Shown here one piece after another: positions 43,759-51,500 of a DNA stretch of 64,000 nucleotides. Each line of letters starts with the position of its first letter. Within the stretch, counting starts at the first letter, position 1. The translations under genes and the position numbers were made by a program. Under the pieces are notes generated by a model that was not told where the DNA came from, searched no databases, and saw nothing but the letters and a program-made list of their open reading frames with translations. The stretch is from Bacteroidetes bacterium UBA6161 (GTDB lineage Bacteria > Bacteroidota > Bacteroidia > NS11-12g > UBA955): positions 80,612 to 144,611 of the forward strand of contig DIUJ01000049.1 of assembly GCA_002422315.1 (NCBI GenBank), in the 5' to 3' direction.

Positions 43759-45282
43759 ATGAAAAAATACTTAAATCTATTTGATACTACCCAAAAAGTA
43801 AATTACAAAACAGAAATCTTGTCTGGCTTAACAGTAGCTCTTGCCTTGGTTCCTGAAGCAGTAGCCTTTGCGCTTATGGCAGGTTTGTCTCCGCTTACAG
43901 GATTGTATGCCGCTTTTATGATGGGTTTTGTAACCTCTATACTAGGCGGTAGGCCGGGTATGATAAGCGGTGCAACAGGAGCAGTAGCTATTGTAATTGT
44001 AACCTTAGCAAAAAGTCATGGAGTAGAATATATTTTTGCAACTGTTATTTTAGCTGGAATAATACAAATGGCCGCAGGTTTTTTAAAACTCGGAAAACTT
44101 ATTCGCTTGGTACCTCATCCTGTTATCTTCGGTTTTGTCAATGGCTTAGCCATTATTATATTTATGTCGCAATTAGACCAATTTAAGGATATATCTGGCA
44201 ATTGGCTTACAGGCTCTAGTCTTTATATTTTGTTGGGTTTGGTATTGCTTACTATGCTTATTATATGGGGATTGCCTAGGCTTACCAAAGCTATACCCGC
44301 TTCGCTCACTGCTATTTTAGTGGTTTTTGGCATAGTTTTTTGGACTGGTATAGATACCAAAACAGTAGGAGATATAGCTTCAATAAAAGGAGAATTTCCT
44401 CCTTTTCATATTCCCTCCATACCCTTTACATTGGAAACTCTAATGTTGATTTTGCCTTATGCAGCTATTGTTGCAGGAGTAGGGCTTATAGAAAGTTTGC
44501 TTACACTAAATATAGTAGATGAAATAACAGAAACCCGAGGAAGAGGAAATAAAGAAGCCGTAGCTCAAGGTATTGCCAATGTTTTTTCTGGATTTTTCTC
44601 TGGAATGGGAGGCTGTGCTATGATAGGCCAAAGTTTAATCAATGTGTCGAATGGTGCAAGGGCTAGGCTTTCGGGTATAGTAGCTTCTGTTATGCTTTTG
44701 GTTTTTGTAATGTATGGTTCTGCCCTTATAGAAAAAGTACCAATGGCAGCACTTACCGGGCTTATGGTTATGGTTGCAATAGGTACATTTGAGTGGGCTA
44801 GTCTAAAAACCTTTACAAAGTTTCCCAAATCCGATGTTTTTGTAATGGTATTGGTTACTTTGGTTACCGTTTTTTTACACAATTTGGCTTTGGCAGTTCT
44901 TATTGGAGTAATCATTGCTGCATTGGTTTTTGCATGGGACAACGCCAAAAGAGTTCGAGCAAGAAAAAGATTTGATGAAAAGGGAATAAAATATTATGAA
45001 ATATATGGCCCATTGTTTTTTGGTTCTGTAACTGCATTTAATGAAAAATTTGATATATTAAATGACCCTCAAGAAGTTATTATAGATTTTGCAGAAAGCA
45101 GGGTAGTGGATATGTCGGCCATAGAGGCGCTAAACAAAATTACAGAACGATACCACAAAGTTGGCAAAAAGGTTCAATTAAAACACCTTAGTCCCGATTG
45201 CAGGCAACTAATCAAAAATGCAGAAGAAATTATAGTAGTAAATATTTTGGAAGACCCTAGCTATAAAGTTGTAATGGACTAA
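43759..45282 (+). CDS. SulP-family anion transporter with STAS domain
   Basis: About 507 residues from ATG 43759 (MKKYLNLFDTT). The frame is open further upstream, but a terminator occupies that stretch. The membrane part has about 12-14 helices with SGLTVALALVPEAVAFALMAG, GLYAAFMMGFVTSILGGRPGMISGATGA and the family's Gly-rich repeats. The C-terminal cytoplasmic STAS domain includes VIIDFAESRVVDMSAIEALNKI. SulP proteins carry sulfate, bicarbonate or other anions. The specific ion is not readable here. Confidence 0.9.
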   Translation: MKKYLNLFDTTQKVNYKTEILSGLTVALALVPEAVAFALMAGLSPLTGLYAAFMMGFVTSILGGRPGMISGATGAVAIVIVTLAKSHGVEYIFATVILAGIIQMAAGFLKLGKLIRLVPHPVIFGFVNGLAIIIFMSQLDQFKDISGNWLTGSSLYILLGLVLLTMLIIWGLPRLTKAIPASLTAILVVFGIVFWTGIDTKTVGDIASIKGEFPPFHIPSIPFTLETLMLILPYAAIVAGVGLIESLLTLNIVDEITETRGRGNKEAVAQGIANVFSGFFSGMGGCAMIGQSLINVSNGARARLSGIVASVMLLVFVMYGSALIEKVPMAALTGLMVMVAIGTFEWASLKTFTKFPKSDVFVMVLVTLVTVFLHNLALAVLIGVIIAALVFAWDNAKRVRARKRFDEKGIKYYEIYGPLFFGSVTAFNEKFDILNDPQEVIIDFAESRVVDMSAIEALNKITERYHKVGKKVQLKHLSPDCRQLIKNAEEIIVVNILEDPSYKVVMD

Positions 45283-45287
45283 AGAAG

Positions 45288-45968
45288 TTATTTTTTTCCC
45301 AACTCTACTATCGCATATTCTCTGGTATATGTATTTCCATCTCTTTGGGTAATGCTATCTTGCAGAACTTTGAAATGTTTAATTTTGAATTGACTTTGTG
45401 CCACCAAATTCTCCAAATCGGTTTGGCTATAAAGCGTAAAACCATATTCGGTAAAAGGCATTTTTTCTAAATATTCTTTTAACCCAAAACACAATAAAAG
45501 CTTGCCATTTGGTTTTAAAACTCTAGCCAATTCATCTAAAAATTCTTTGGGTTTTTTCCAGAAGTAAATGGTGTTTATTGTAAATATGCTATCAAAAAAA
45601 TTGTTGTCACAGGGAATAGTTTCCCCGTTGTAATGCCTAAACAAAGCTTTTGAAATATAACTGTACTGTTCCAAGTTTTTTTGTGCTTCCTGCACCATAG
45701 TTTCAGAAATATCTAGGCCTACATAGTGTATGTGTTTTTTGTTTAGTAACATGCTTGCCACATGTTTTCCATTTCCAGGGCCAATTTCTAAAATATATTG
45801 TTCTGATTCTGGGTTAAGTTCAACAAGGGTATTTTCAAACAAACTCTTATTGCTTGTATTCATGTCCAAACCAATTTGAATGCCTTCTGCACCGCTAGGC
45901 TTTGCCAATTGCTTTGCCAATTGCATGTAAAAATCGCTTTCATTTGGGTCTTTTTGTATAGGTTTCAT
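45288..45968 (-). CDS. Class I SAM-dependent methyltransferase
   Basis: 226 residues. Motif I is YILEIGPGNGKHVASMLL, followed by HYVGLDISETMVQEAQKNL and SIFTINTIYFWKKPKEFLDELARVL, the usual Methyltransf_11 layout. Substrate unknown. It is the last of three closely spaced minus-strand genes (16-base gap to the DUF2200 gene) and meets the SulP gene tail to tail with a 5-base gap. Confidence 0.82.
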   Translation of the reverse strand: MKPIQKDPNESDFYMQLAKQLAKPSGAEGIQIGLDMNTSNKSLFENTLVELNPESEQYILEIGPGNGKHVASMLLNKKHIHYVGLDISETMVQEAQKNLEQYSYISKALFRHYNGETIPCDNNFFDSIFTINTIYFWKKPKEFLDELARVLKPNGKLLLCFGLKEYLEKMPFTEYGFTLYSQTDLENLVAQSQFKIKHFKVLQDSITQRDGNTYTREYAIVELGKK

Positions 45969-45984
45969 AAAGCCATGTATGATG

Positions 45985-46356
45985 TTAAGCAGTGTGATTT
46001 CTTAAAATTTTCTCCATTTTTTTGCCTTTTGCCAATTCATCTACAAGTTTATCTAAGTACCTCACTTTTTGGGTTAGGGGGTTATCTATTTCCTCTATTC
46101 TGTAGCCACAAATTACCCCTTTTATAAGTTCGCTTTTTGGGTTAAGTGTTGCCAAAGCAAAGAAAGTTTCAAAGCTAACATTTCTTTCTATAAGTTCTTG
46201 AATTTTAGGATTCTCAAAACCAGTAAGCCATTCAATCACAATGTGTAATTCTTCTACCGTTCTACCTTTTCTTAGCACCTTGTTAAGATAGTGTGGGTAC
46301 ACAGAAGCAAAAGTCATTTTTGCTATTCTATCGTTGTGTTCGGTAGTTGGTTTCAT
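45985..46356 (-). CDS. DUF2200-family protein
   Basis: 123 residues. DRIAKMTFASVYPHYLNKVLRKGRT, ELHIVIEWLTGF, NVSFETFFALATLNP and GVICGYRIEEIDNPLTQKVRYLDKLVDELAKGK are typical of this small cytosolic family of unknown function. It starts one base after the DUF1801 gene ends, so the two are translated from one message. Confidence 0.85.
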   Translation of the reverse strand: MKPTTEHNDRIAKMTFASVYPHYLNKVLRKGRTVEELHIVIEWLTGFENPKIQELIERNVSFETFFALATLNPKSELIKGVICGYRIEEIDNPLTQKVRYLDKLVDELAKGKKMEKILRNHTA

Positions 46357-46357
46357 T

Positions 46358-46750
46358 TTATTTTAGTCTTTCGAGTAGCCCTTTACGTTTTACTAGATTT
46401 TTATAATCCCATTGAATATCGCGAGATTTTCTTAGCCATTGAGTCAATGCAGGAATATTGATTTCAGAAAGCAAAGTATAAAAAATAGAAGCATCTTTAA
46501 ATTTTCCTCCAGTTACAGTCAAGTCATATTCCCCAAAATCTGCACCGCTCCAAAACATAAGTCTGATTCCTTTTTTTTGTTTGCTGTAGCCAACAATTGG
46601 GTTTCCCTCCATAAACCAAACTGGATGTGCGTGCCATATTTTGCTTTCGGCTTCAGGCAGTTCTTTGTTTATTGTTGTAGCCAGTAAATCACAAATTTCT
46701 TTGTCTGATTCGGAAAGTTTTAAATTAAAGTTTTTTATGTTTGGATTCAT
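46358..46750 (-). CDS. DUF1801-family protein
   Basis: 130 residues. ESKIWHAHPVWFMEGNPIVGYSKQKKGIRLMFWSGADF matches the compact DUF1801 (YdhG-like) fold. Function is unknown. It is the first gene of a three-gene minus-strand unit. The 347-base gap upstream (46751-47097) is very AT-rich, with no gene seen other than the promoter of the methyltransferase on the opposite strand. Confidence 0.8.
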   Translation of the reverse strand: MNPNIKNFNLKLSESDKEICDLLATTINKELPEAESKIWHAHPVWFMEGNPIVGYSKQKKGIRLMFWSGADFGEYDLTVTGGKFKDASIFYTLLSEINIPALTQWLRKSRDIQWDYKNLVKRKGLLERLK

Positions 46751-47048
46751 GGGGTATGTAAGGGTGGGGGGTTACAGGAAAAAATACTTATACTTCAAAA
46801 ATAATAAAAACAAGGAATAGTCAAAAGGTTATCAGAAAGTTTTCTTGCTTAAGTTTAATTCTGATTTTTTATCCTTCATTAAGTCATTAAAAATATAAAG
46901 TGACGTTTGTTTAAGTTGTTAATTATTTATCAGATATAAGTATTGTTGTTTTTAAAAATATATTTATTTGGTAATGAATATGTTGATTATTATTTGTAAT
47001 TAAAAAAACACTTATTGTGTGTATTAGGTTGATTATGATCTAATTATG

Positions 47049-47080
47049 TTTGTTTTATTCAGATATTGATCTCATTTTTG
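47049..47080 (+). promoter_or_regulatory. Promoter of the Dam-like methyltransferase gene
   Basis: TTTG at 47049-47052 and CATTTTTG at 47073-47080 are spaced by 20 bases, matching the -33/-7 pattern except for C in place of the first T. The ATG at 47098 is 17 bases downstream. Confidence 0.5.
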
Positions 47081-47097
47081 CAATAAATTGAGCGTAC

Positions 47098-47577
47098 ATG
47101 AATGTAAATTTTGAAAGAGCAAAAAACACAACTGTGGAATGGTTAACACCTCCTGAACTAGTAAAAAGTTTAGGAGATTTTGATTTAGATCCATGTACTC
47201 CAATAAATCCGCCTTTTATTCATGCAAAAGTCAACTACAATAAAAATGATAACGGATTAAACAAAGATTGGTTTGGTAGAGTATTTTTGAATCCACCTTA
47301 TGGAAAAGGAATGGAAATTTGGCTTGAAAAACTCAAAAAGCATGGTAATGGTATAGCTTTAATATTTGCAAGAACGGAAACAAAATGTTTTTTTGCACAT
47401 ATTTGGGATGATGCAGATGCAGTTCTATTTGTAAAAGGTAGAATAAAATTTTATAATTTAAAAGGAGAGCAGGCTGGAAGTCCTGGTGCCCCAAGTATTT
47501 TTATTGCTTACGGTATTAATAACGCTAAATCTCTTGAAGAATCAAAAATAGAAGGGAAATTTATTTGGTTAAAATAA
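47098..47577 (+). CDS. Phage-type DNA N6-adenine methyltransferase (Dam-like)
   Basis: 159 residues. The family signature is seen in TVEWLTPPELVKSLGDFDLDP (residues 12-32), the short catalytic motif LNPPYGKGM (Asn65-Pro-Pro-Tyr68) and the later LIFARTETKCFF and LFVKGRIKFYN stretches. This is the small, mainly phage-borne type related to T1 Dam, methylating adenine, often in GATC. It meets the DpnI-side small gene tail to tail, overlapping by 9 bases. If it modified GATC it would create targets for the adjacent DpnI, so its specificity or activity must differ, or expression be exclusive. No other phage genes are nearby. Confidence 0.85.
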   Translation: MNVNFERAKNTTVEWLTPPELVKSLGDFDLDPCTPINPPFIHAKVNYNKNDNGLNKDWFGRVFLNPPYGKGMEIWLEKLKKHGNGIALIFARTETKCFFAHIWDDADAVLFVKGRIKFYNLKGEQAGSPGAPSIFIAYGINNAKSLEESKIEGKFIWLK

Positions 47578-47772
47578 TTGAATTACTTCAAACTCTGCAA
47601 CATTAAATTGAGCATCAATTATCCAATTATTTTCTTTTAATAACTTTACAATAGCATCATTTTCATCTATTGCATTATCAACAATACCAAGTACTTGTAA
47701 ATTATTCACTTCTACTTCGGTATTAGGAGCAATTGTTGTTCCTTCCGGAGTTAATACTATATATTTTTTCAT
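47569..47772 (-). CDS. 67-residue protein downstream of DpnI (dpnD-like position)
   Basis: From ATG 47772 (MKKYIVLTPEG), which is one base after the DpnI stop, the product has 67 residues with an acidic, alternating beta/alpha look and an ending ENNWIIDAQFNVAEFEVIQLF. The pneumococcal DpnI cassette also has a small gene of unknown function, dpnD, after the nuclease gene. Position and size fit, and the C-terminal pattern is vaguely similar, but homology is not shown. Translational coupling with the nuclease is very likely. Confidence 0.6.
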   Translation of the reverse strand: MKKYIVLTPEGTTIAPNTEVEVNNLQVLGIVDNAIDENDAIVKLLKENNWIIDAQFNVAEFEVIQLF

Positions 47773-47773
47773 G

Positions 47774-48538
47774 TTATGTTTTCTTATAATTTCCACGACC
47801 AACAAATTCTATGATTCCTTTGTCTCTCAAAACTTGAAGTTGTTGTCTAATTTTGTCTTTAATGAAATTGTTATTGGGATACTTCAATTTTAATTTATTC
47901 TCAAATTGGTAAACCTCATCTAAAGTGAAATATTGTTTTTTAATTGAATCAACGCAAAGCATTACATCTAAAATCCAACCTCTTGAATTGCTTGATTTTT
48001 CTCTTAAAAATAATGTTTGGTTGAATGAATTTTCAACAGCTTTTTTATCTATAATCTTAGCGTCTTTCACAAGAAACACTTTGCCTGCTTCTGCAACATT
48101 TGAAATATCAATATTACACCCTATCCACCCTGCACGTTTTGCAGTTGAAGAAAGTGGCTTTCGTTTCACTATGATATCAGGCGTAAAGAACTGTTTTGGA
48201 ATAATTAAGAAATTTTCAACTGTCCAATTCTTAGAATATGTTAGAAAGAAAAAGTTTGGGTTCTGATTTGAGCTTATTCGTTCAATCATTGTAGAATAAG
48301 CACCGTCAGTAATTGTATTTGTGAGTTGCCCTCCCTTACTTTTTAGTTCAAATTCTTCTGAGCACTTATTGCAAAAAAAATCAGCTACTGGTCTATTGTT
48401 TTCAAATTCATTTAATGGAACCTCTCCACAACAAGGACAATACGAATTGTTAAGAACCCAATTTTCAGTTAAAACTCTTGCAATTTGAGAGTTACTTTTG
48501 TAACCATCCACAAGTTTAGTATTGAAACACAAATTCAT
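47774..48538 (-). CDS. dpnC: DpnI-type methyl-directed restriction endonuclease
   Basis: 254 residues, the same length as DpnI. Matches run through the protein: YKSNSQIARVLTENWV, ENNRPVADFFCNKCSEEFEL, NPNFFFLTYSKNW, RAGWIGCNID and IRQQLQVLRDKGIIEF. The nuclease centre is Asp53, Glu64 and Lys66 (PD-(D/E)xK type), with Cys34, Cys37, Cys56 and Cys59 as a zinc site. The C-terminal winged helix (about 185-254) also reads the modified base. DpnI cleaves GATC only when adenine is methylated, so it destroys Dam-methylated incoming DNA and needs an unmethylated host. It sits behind a methyltransferase stump. Confidence 0.96.
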   Translation of the reverse strand: MNLCFNTKLVDGYKSNSQIARVLTENWVLNNSYCPCCGEVPLNEFENNRPVADFFCNKCSEEFELKSKGGQLTNTITDGAYSTMIERISSNQNPNFFFLTYSKNWTVENFLIIPKQFFTPDIIVKRKPLSSTAKRAGWIGCNIDISNVAEAGKVFLVKDAKIIDKKAVENSFNQTLFLREKSSNSRGWILDVMLCVDSIKKQYFTLDEVYQFENKLKLKYPNNNFIKDKIRQQLQVLRDKGIIEFVGRGNYKKT

Positions 48539-48574
48539 TTTTTTTATTGGTTATTTATTTGGCATAGCATTTCT

Positions 48575-48670
48575 TTAAAAACAGTGATAGTGAAATGAAA
48601 TATTACAATGGTATTTATGTCCTTTCTCACCTGCCCATTTCAAAAACGGTTTTGCTATTTTTTCTGCCAT
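48575..48670 (-). pseudogene. Truncated start of a D12-class adenine methyltransferase
   Basis: A 31-codon frame from ATG 48670 reads MAEKIAKPFLKWAGEKG, then unrelated residues to a TAA. KPFLKWAGxK is the N-terminal SAM-binding motif of Dam/DpnM (D12-class) adenine methyltransferases, where KWAGGK is usual. After about 17 residues the match stops, and DpnI begins 36 bases beyond the stop. No remainder of the enzyme is seen. It looks like the leftover 5' end of a deleted methyltransferase gene whose promoter now serves DpnI. Confidence 0.7.
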
Positions 48671-48698
48671 CCTACTTTTGTTTATTTTTTAGAGTAAG

Positions 48699-48706
48699 CA
48701 AATGTA
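48699..48706 (-). promoter_or_regulatory. -7 box upstream of the methyltransferase stump and DpnI
   Basis: On the minus strand this reads TACATTTG, matching TAnnTTTG, 28 bases before ATG 48670. It is the only good box seen before DpnI, so the nuclease transcript probably includes the stump as a leader. The -33 region is not convincing. Confidence 0.5.
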
Positions 48707-48763
48707 TGTTTAAAGTTTACAAATTTGAGTTCCTTTGTTTTCTAAATTATTAACAACCTATTA

Positions 48764-49681
48764 CTACAAAAGCTCTATTGTTCTTTCTAGTATAATAGTT
48801 TCGCCATCGGATTGGACTTCTTTGGTTTCTATAGAGTATATTACCCAGCCATATTCATGAATTATTGACGTAGTCCAAGTGTCGTTTGTGATTTTTTTGA
48901 ATTTTTTGTACTTAGGCATTTTTTGCTTCAAGTCGTCTGCTATTTTCTTTAAGTATTTGTATGTTTCTTGGGTTAATTGCTCAGAATCTATACTTTGCTG
49001 CATTCTAATCATATAGTTGTTTTCTGCACTGTCTATTTCATCAAGCCAATAAATTACTTTGGTATCAAAGGGTTCTCCACCTATTAAATTAGAAGTTTTT
49101 AACTCAGCTTCATATTCTACTTTGTATTCATATTTAAGGCCGTGATACACATAAAATTGTCTTATATCAAGTATCGTAATAGCTTCTATCGATTCTTTAC
49201 TGGTATAATTTTTTTCTATGTCAATAATGAATTTTTCTATTCCAGGCATATCTTTGGTTTCAATTTTTAGCATTTGAGTAGCTTTAAGAATATTATGCCT
49301 AATTTCTTCCCAGTTTATTACTTCTAAAAATACACCCATTTCGTTAGTCCGGATTTTAACATTCATGTCTTTAAACAAAGTGGACAGCTTTTCTTTCAAT
49401 GGATTATCCGTTTCAATATTATAATCTTTATAATACCAATTTATAATATAAGAATCCGCAAAGGAGTCAATTATACTAATATCCACTGTATAGGTATGTT
49501 TTTCTCTTTCGGTAGTATCTATTCCTTTAATTTTGTATTTCTCATGGGTTATTCCGTAACTTTGTTTTTCATTTTTATCCCAAAAACCAATTACCTGAAC
49601 ACTTGAATCGGCTATATTAATTTGTGCATAAATTGAAATGTTGAAGAAAATCAACATTCCTAAAAAAAGTATTTTTCTCAT
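48764..49681 (-). CDS. Secreted protein of unknown function
   Basis: 305 residues with a signal peptide (MLIFFNISIYAQ). The mature part is an alpha/beta mixture, rich in Lys and Glu, with no motif I recognise. It repeats the theme of polar strands (YTVDISIIDSFADSYIINWYYK) and ends VQSDGETIILERTIELL. No sorting domain. Own transcription unit, upstream of the DpnI locus on the same strand but 94 bases from the stump. Function unknown. Confidence 0.7.
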   Translation of the reverse strand: MRKILFLGMLIFFNISIYAQINIADSSVQVIGFWDKNEKQSYGITHEKYKIKGIDTTEREKHTYTVDISIIDSFADSYIINWYYKDYNIETDNPLKEKLSTLFKDMNVKIRTNEMGVFLEVINWEEIRHNILKATQMLKIETKDMPGIEKFIIDIEKNYTSKESIEAITILDIRQFYVYHGLKYEYKVEYEAELKTSNLIGGEPFDTKVIYWLDEIDSAENNYMIRMQQSIDSEQLTQETYKYLKKIADDLKQKMPKYKKFKKITNDTWTTSIIHEYGWVIYSIETKEVQSDGETIILERTIELL

Positions 49682-49910
49682 GGTTATTTGCTAAAGTTAA
49701 GTTTATAGTTTACTAGTGCTTAAAAGATTATCCTATTGAATAATTTTGCACAAGCAAAAGTATGATTTTTATACTTTAGAAAAATAAAATCATCTAGAAA
49801 TGTTTTATTCCAAATAATACCTTTCTTTAAGAAGGATGTTTTATTATTTGAAAAGGATTTTTCTCTTTACAGGCTTAAATTTAGTTTTCTTTTCCTAAGC
49901 CTAGAATTCC

Positions 49911-50735
49911 CTAATCCAATAAATCAAGCAAGTGTTTTAAGTTGTCGCTTTGTATAATATCCGGGTTCTTTCTTATCGCTTCCTCGTTGTCCTCGTTGCT
50001 GTGTATGTTCCATATAGAAATTAGAATGTTGTTTGCATGTGCTTTCTGTGTTTGTTCTTTGCTTATGTTTTTGCTAGCTATAGTTATGCCTTCGTATTCG
50101 TGTTTTAGGGCTATTTCTAATCCTGTATCAAAATCAGAAGTATAGATTAGAAGTGGGGAATTAGGTCTTTTCTCCTGCAAAATATCTAAAAATCGTGTAT
50201 CCTGTGATTCAATATATACATTGTTCTGCATTCCGAATTTTTGTATACTCGTTTTTATCGCATTGGCAAAAGTATGGTAGTAGTCTGTATGCAGTGAGTC
50301 TTTGGGGTACAATTTACAATCAAAGGCAAAAGTATAATCTTGCAGGTTGGGTATCTGTGCAAACAAGTCGTTTAGTGTAACAATAGCGTACTTTAGAAAT
50401 GGTGCGCCTATATAACTGGCTTTTTGTATTTCTTCCCAATTTTTGGAGTGGATTACTCCTTCCATATTTGTTCTATCTTGTAGGTCGGGGGAATGGTAAA
50501 GTACCAATATGCTGTCTTGGGTCATTTGTATATCTATTTCACAACCAGCCGCTCCCAATAGTAGTGCATTGTTTATAGATTCGAAACTGTTCATAGGAAA
50601 TGAACTAGAGGCTCCCATACCAGAGTGGCCAAGTGCAATAATTTTTCCCCCACTTAAATTATTTATTTCGAAAGTTTCTTTTGAGCAAGAAAAAACAAAG
50701 ACCAATAATAGAAAATAAAAAATACTCTTTTTCAT
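49911..50735 (-). CDS. Glycerophosphodiester phosphodiesterase-like lipoprotein
   Basis: 274 residues. Lipoprotein signal with Cys17 in LLLVFVFSCSK. The GDPD barrel is recognised from ALGHSGMGASSS, LLGAAGCEIDIQMTQDSILVLYHSPDL, FAFDCKLYP and a C-terminal ISIWNIHSNEDNEEAIRKNPDIIQSDN. Standard enzymes have His-Arg, Glu-Asn-Thr and His-Asp motifs, while here they read His-Ser, Met-Asn-Ser and His-Ser; only Glu-x-Asp is kept. It may be an altered or inactive member. It overlaps the upstream gene by 4 bases. Confidence 0.75.
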   Translation of the reverse strand: MKKSIFYFLLLVFVFSCSKETFEINNLSGGKIIALGHSGMGASSSFPMNSFESINNALLLGAAGCEIDIQMTQDSILVLYHSPDLQDRTNMEGVIHSKNWEEIQKASYIGAPFLKYAIVTLNDLFAQIPNLQDYTFAFDCKLYPKDSLHTDYYHTFANAIKTSIQKFGMQNNVYIESQDTRFLDILQEKRPNSPLLIYTSDFDTGLEIALKHEYEGITIASKNISKEQTQKAHANNILISIWNIHSNEDNEEAIRKNPDIIQSDNLKHLLDLLD

Positions 50736-51259
50736 GATATTTTAGAGTTTGCAAAAGCATACCCAAACGATAAGGCATACCAATTTCTGTAGTACTTATT
50801 AAATTCTAGTATGGGAGAATAATGTATACCCAAATACAAACCTTTTTTTGCAACAGGGAAATATCTGTAGCCTACAGACAGATTGGTAGAAAAGCTCGAT
50901 TTCCTGTCTGTCTTGAAAGTAAATCTATTCGCTCTTACAATGTTTGCATAAGTTATTCCTAACCCAAAACTTATTTTATGGTTTTTTTTGCCAAAATGGG
51001 ATTGAACTCCAAAAGGTATAAGAAAGTCAGGATTGATTTTTTGAGAATAATCAAAAAACCGGTAACTGCTTATTCCAACTCTTGGAGATAGGCTAAACCT
51101 TTTTTTTTGAAAAACTATCTTTTCAAAATTAAGCGACCAATATCCACCTGCTCCACCCGCTTCTAAGTAAAGTAAATTAGGTGTAGTAAGATGGGTCTTT
51201 TTGGCAGATAATTCATTTGTAAAAAATAAAAGGAGTAAGATAAGTAAATGTATTTTCAT
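50732..51259 (-). CDS. Small outer-membrane beta-barrel-like protein
   Basis: 175 residues from ATG 51259 (MKIHLLILLLLFF), which starts a clear signal peptide. The longer frame from 51394 lacks one. Alternating hydrophobic/polar strands with many aromatics (YWSLNFEKIVFQKKRFSLSP, ISFGLGITYANIVRANRF, FSTNLSVGYRYFPVAK, YALSFGYAF) suggest an eight-strand outer-membrane barrel. Function unknown. Coupled to the GDPD-like lipoprotein by a 4-base overlap. Confidence 0.65.
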   Translation of the reverse strand: MKIHLLILLLLFFTNELSAKKTHLTTPNLLYLEAGGAGGYWSLNFEKIVFQKKRFSLSPRVGISSYRFFDYSQKINPDFLIPFGVQSHFGKKNHKISFGLGITYANIVRANRFTFKTDRKSSFSTNLSVGYRYFPVAKKGLYLGIHYSPILEFNKYYRNWYALSFGYAFANSKIS

Positions 51260-51410
51260 ATTATGTGTGTTACAAATAAACACATTTTTACCAAAAAATG
51301 TTTTACCTTGAATTTTAAGAAATTCCAAAAGCCTTATCACACAAAATCTATTTTCGCGCAGAACAATTTTTTGGGGACAAATAACACCATCCACGACTTT
51401 GAAATAGTTT

Positions 51411-51444
51411 TTTGATGTCTAATGCTTTTATTGTTCTATTTTTG
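51411..51444 (+). promoter_or_regulatory. Promoter of the esterase-cupin-alkC run
   Basis: TTTG at 51411-51414 and TATTTTTG at 51437-51444 match the -33 and -7 boxes, with a 22-base gap that is slightly long. The ATG at 51501 lies 56 bases downstream. Confidence 0.45.
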
Positions 51445-51500
51445 CAAACAATGTTTATAGCCTATATTGTTAATTATAAGCTTAGTATACTTATCATAAA

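Noticed and set aside
46751..48763. Prophage region
   Set aside because: A phage-type methyltransferase is present, but no integrase, structural, lysis or replication genes.
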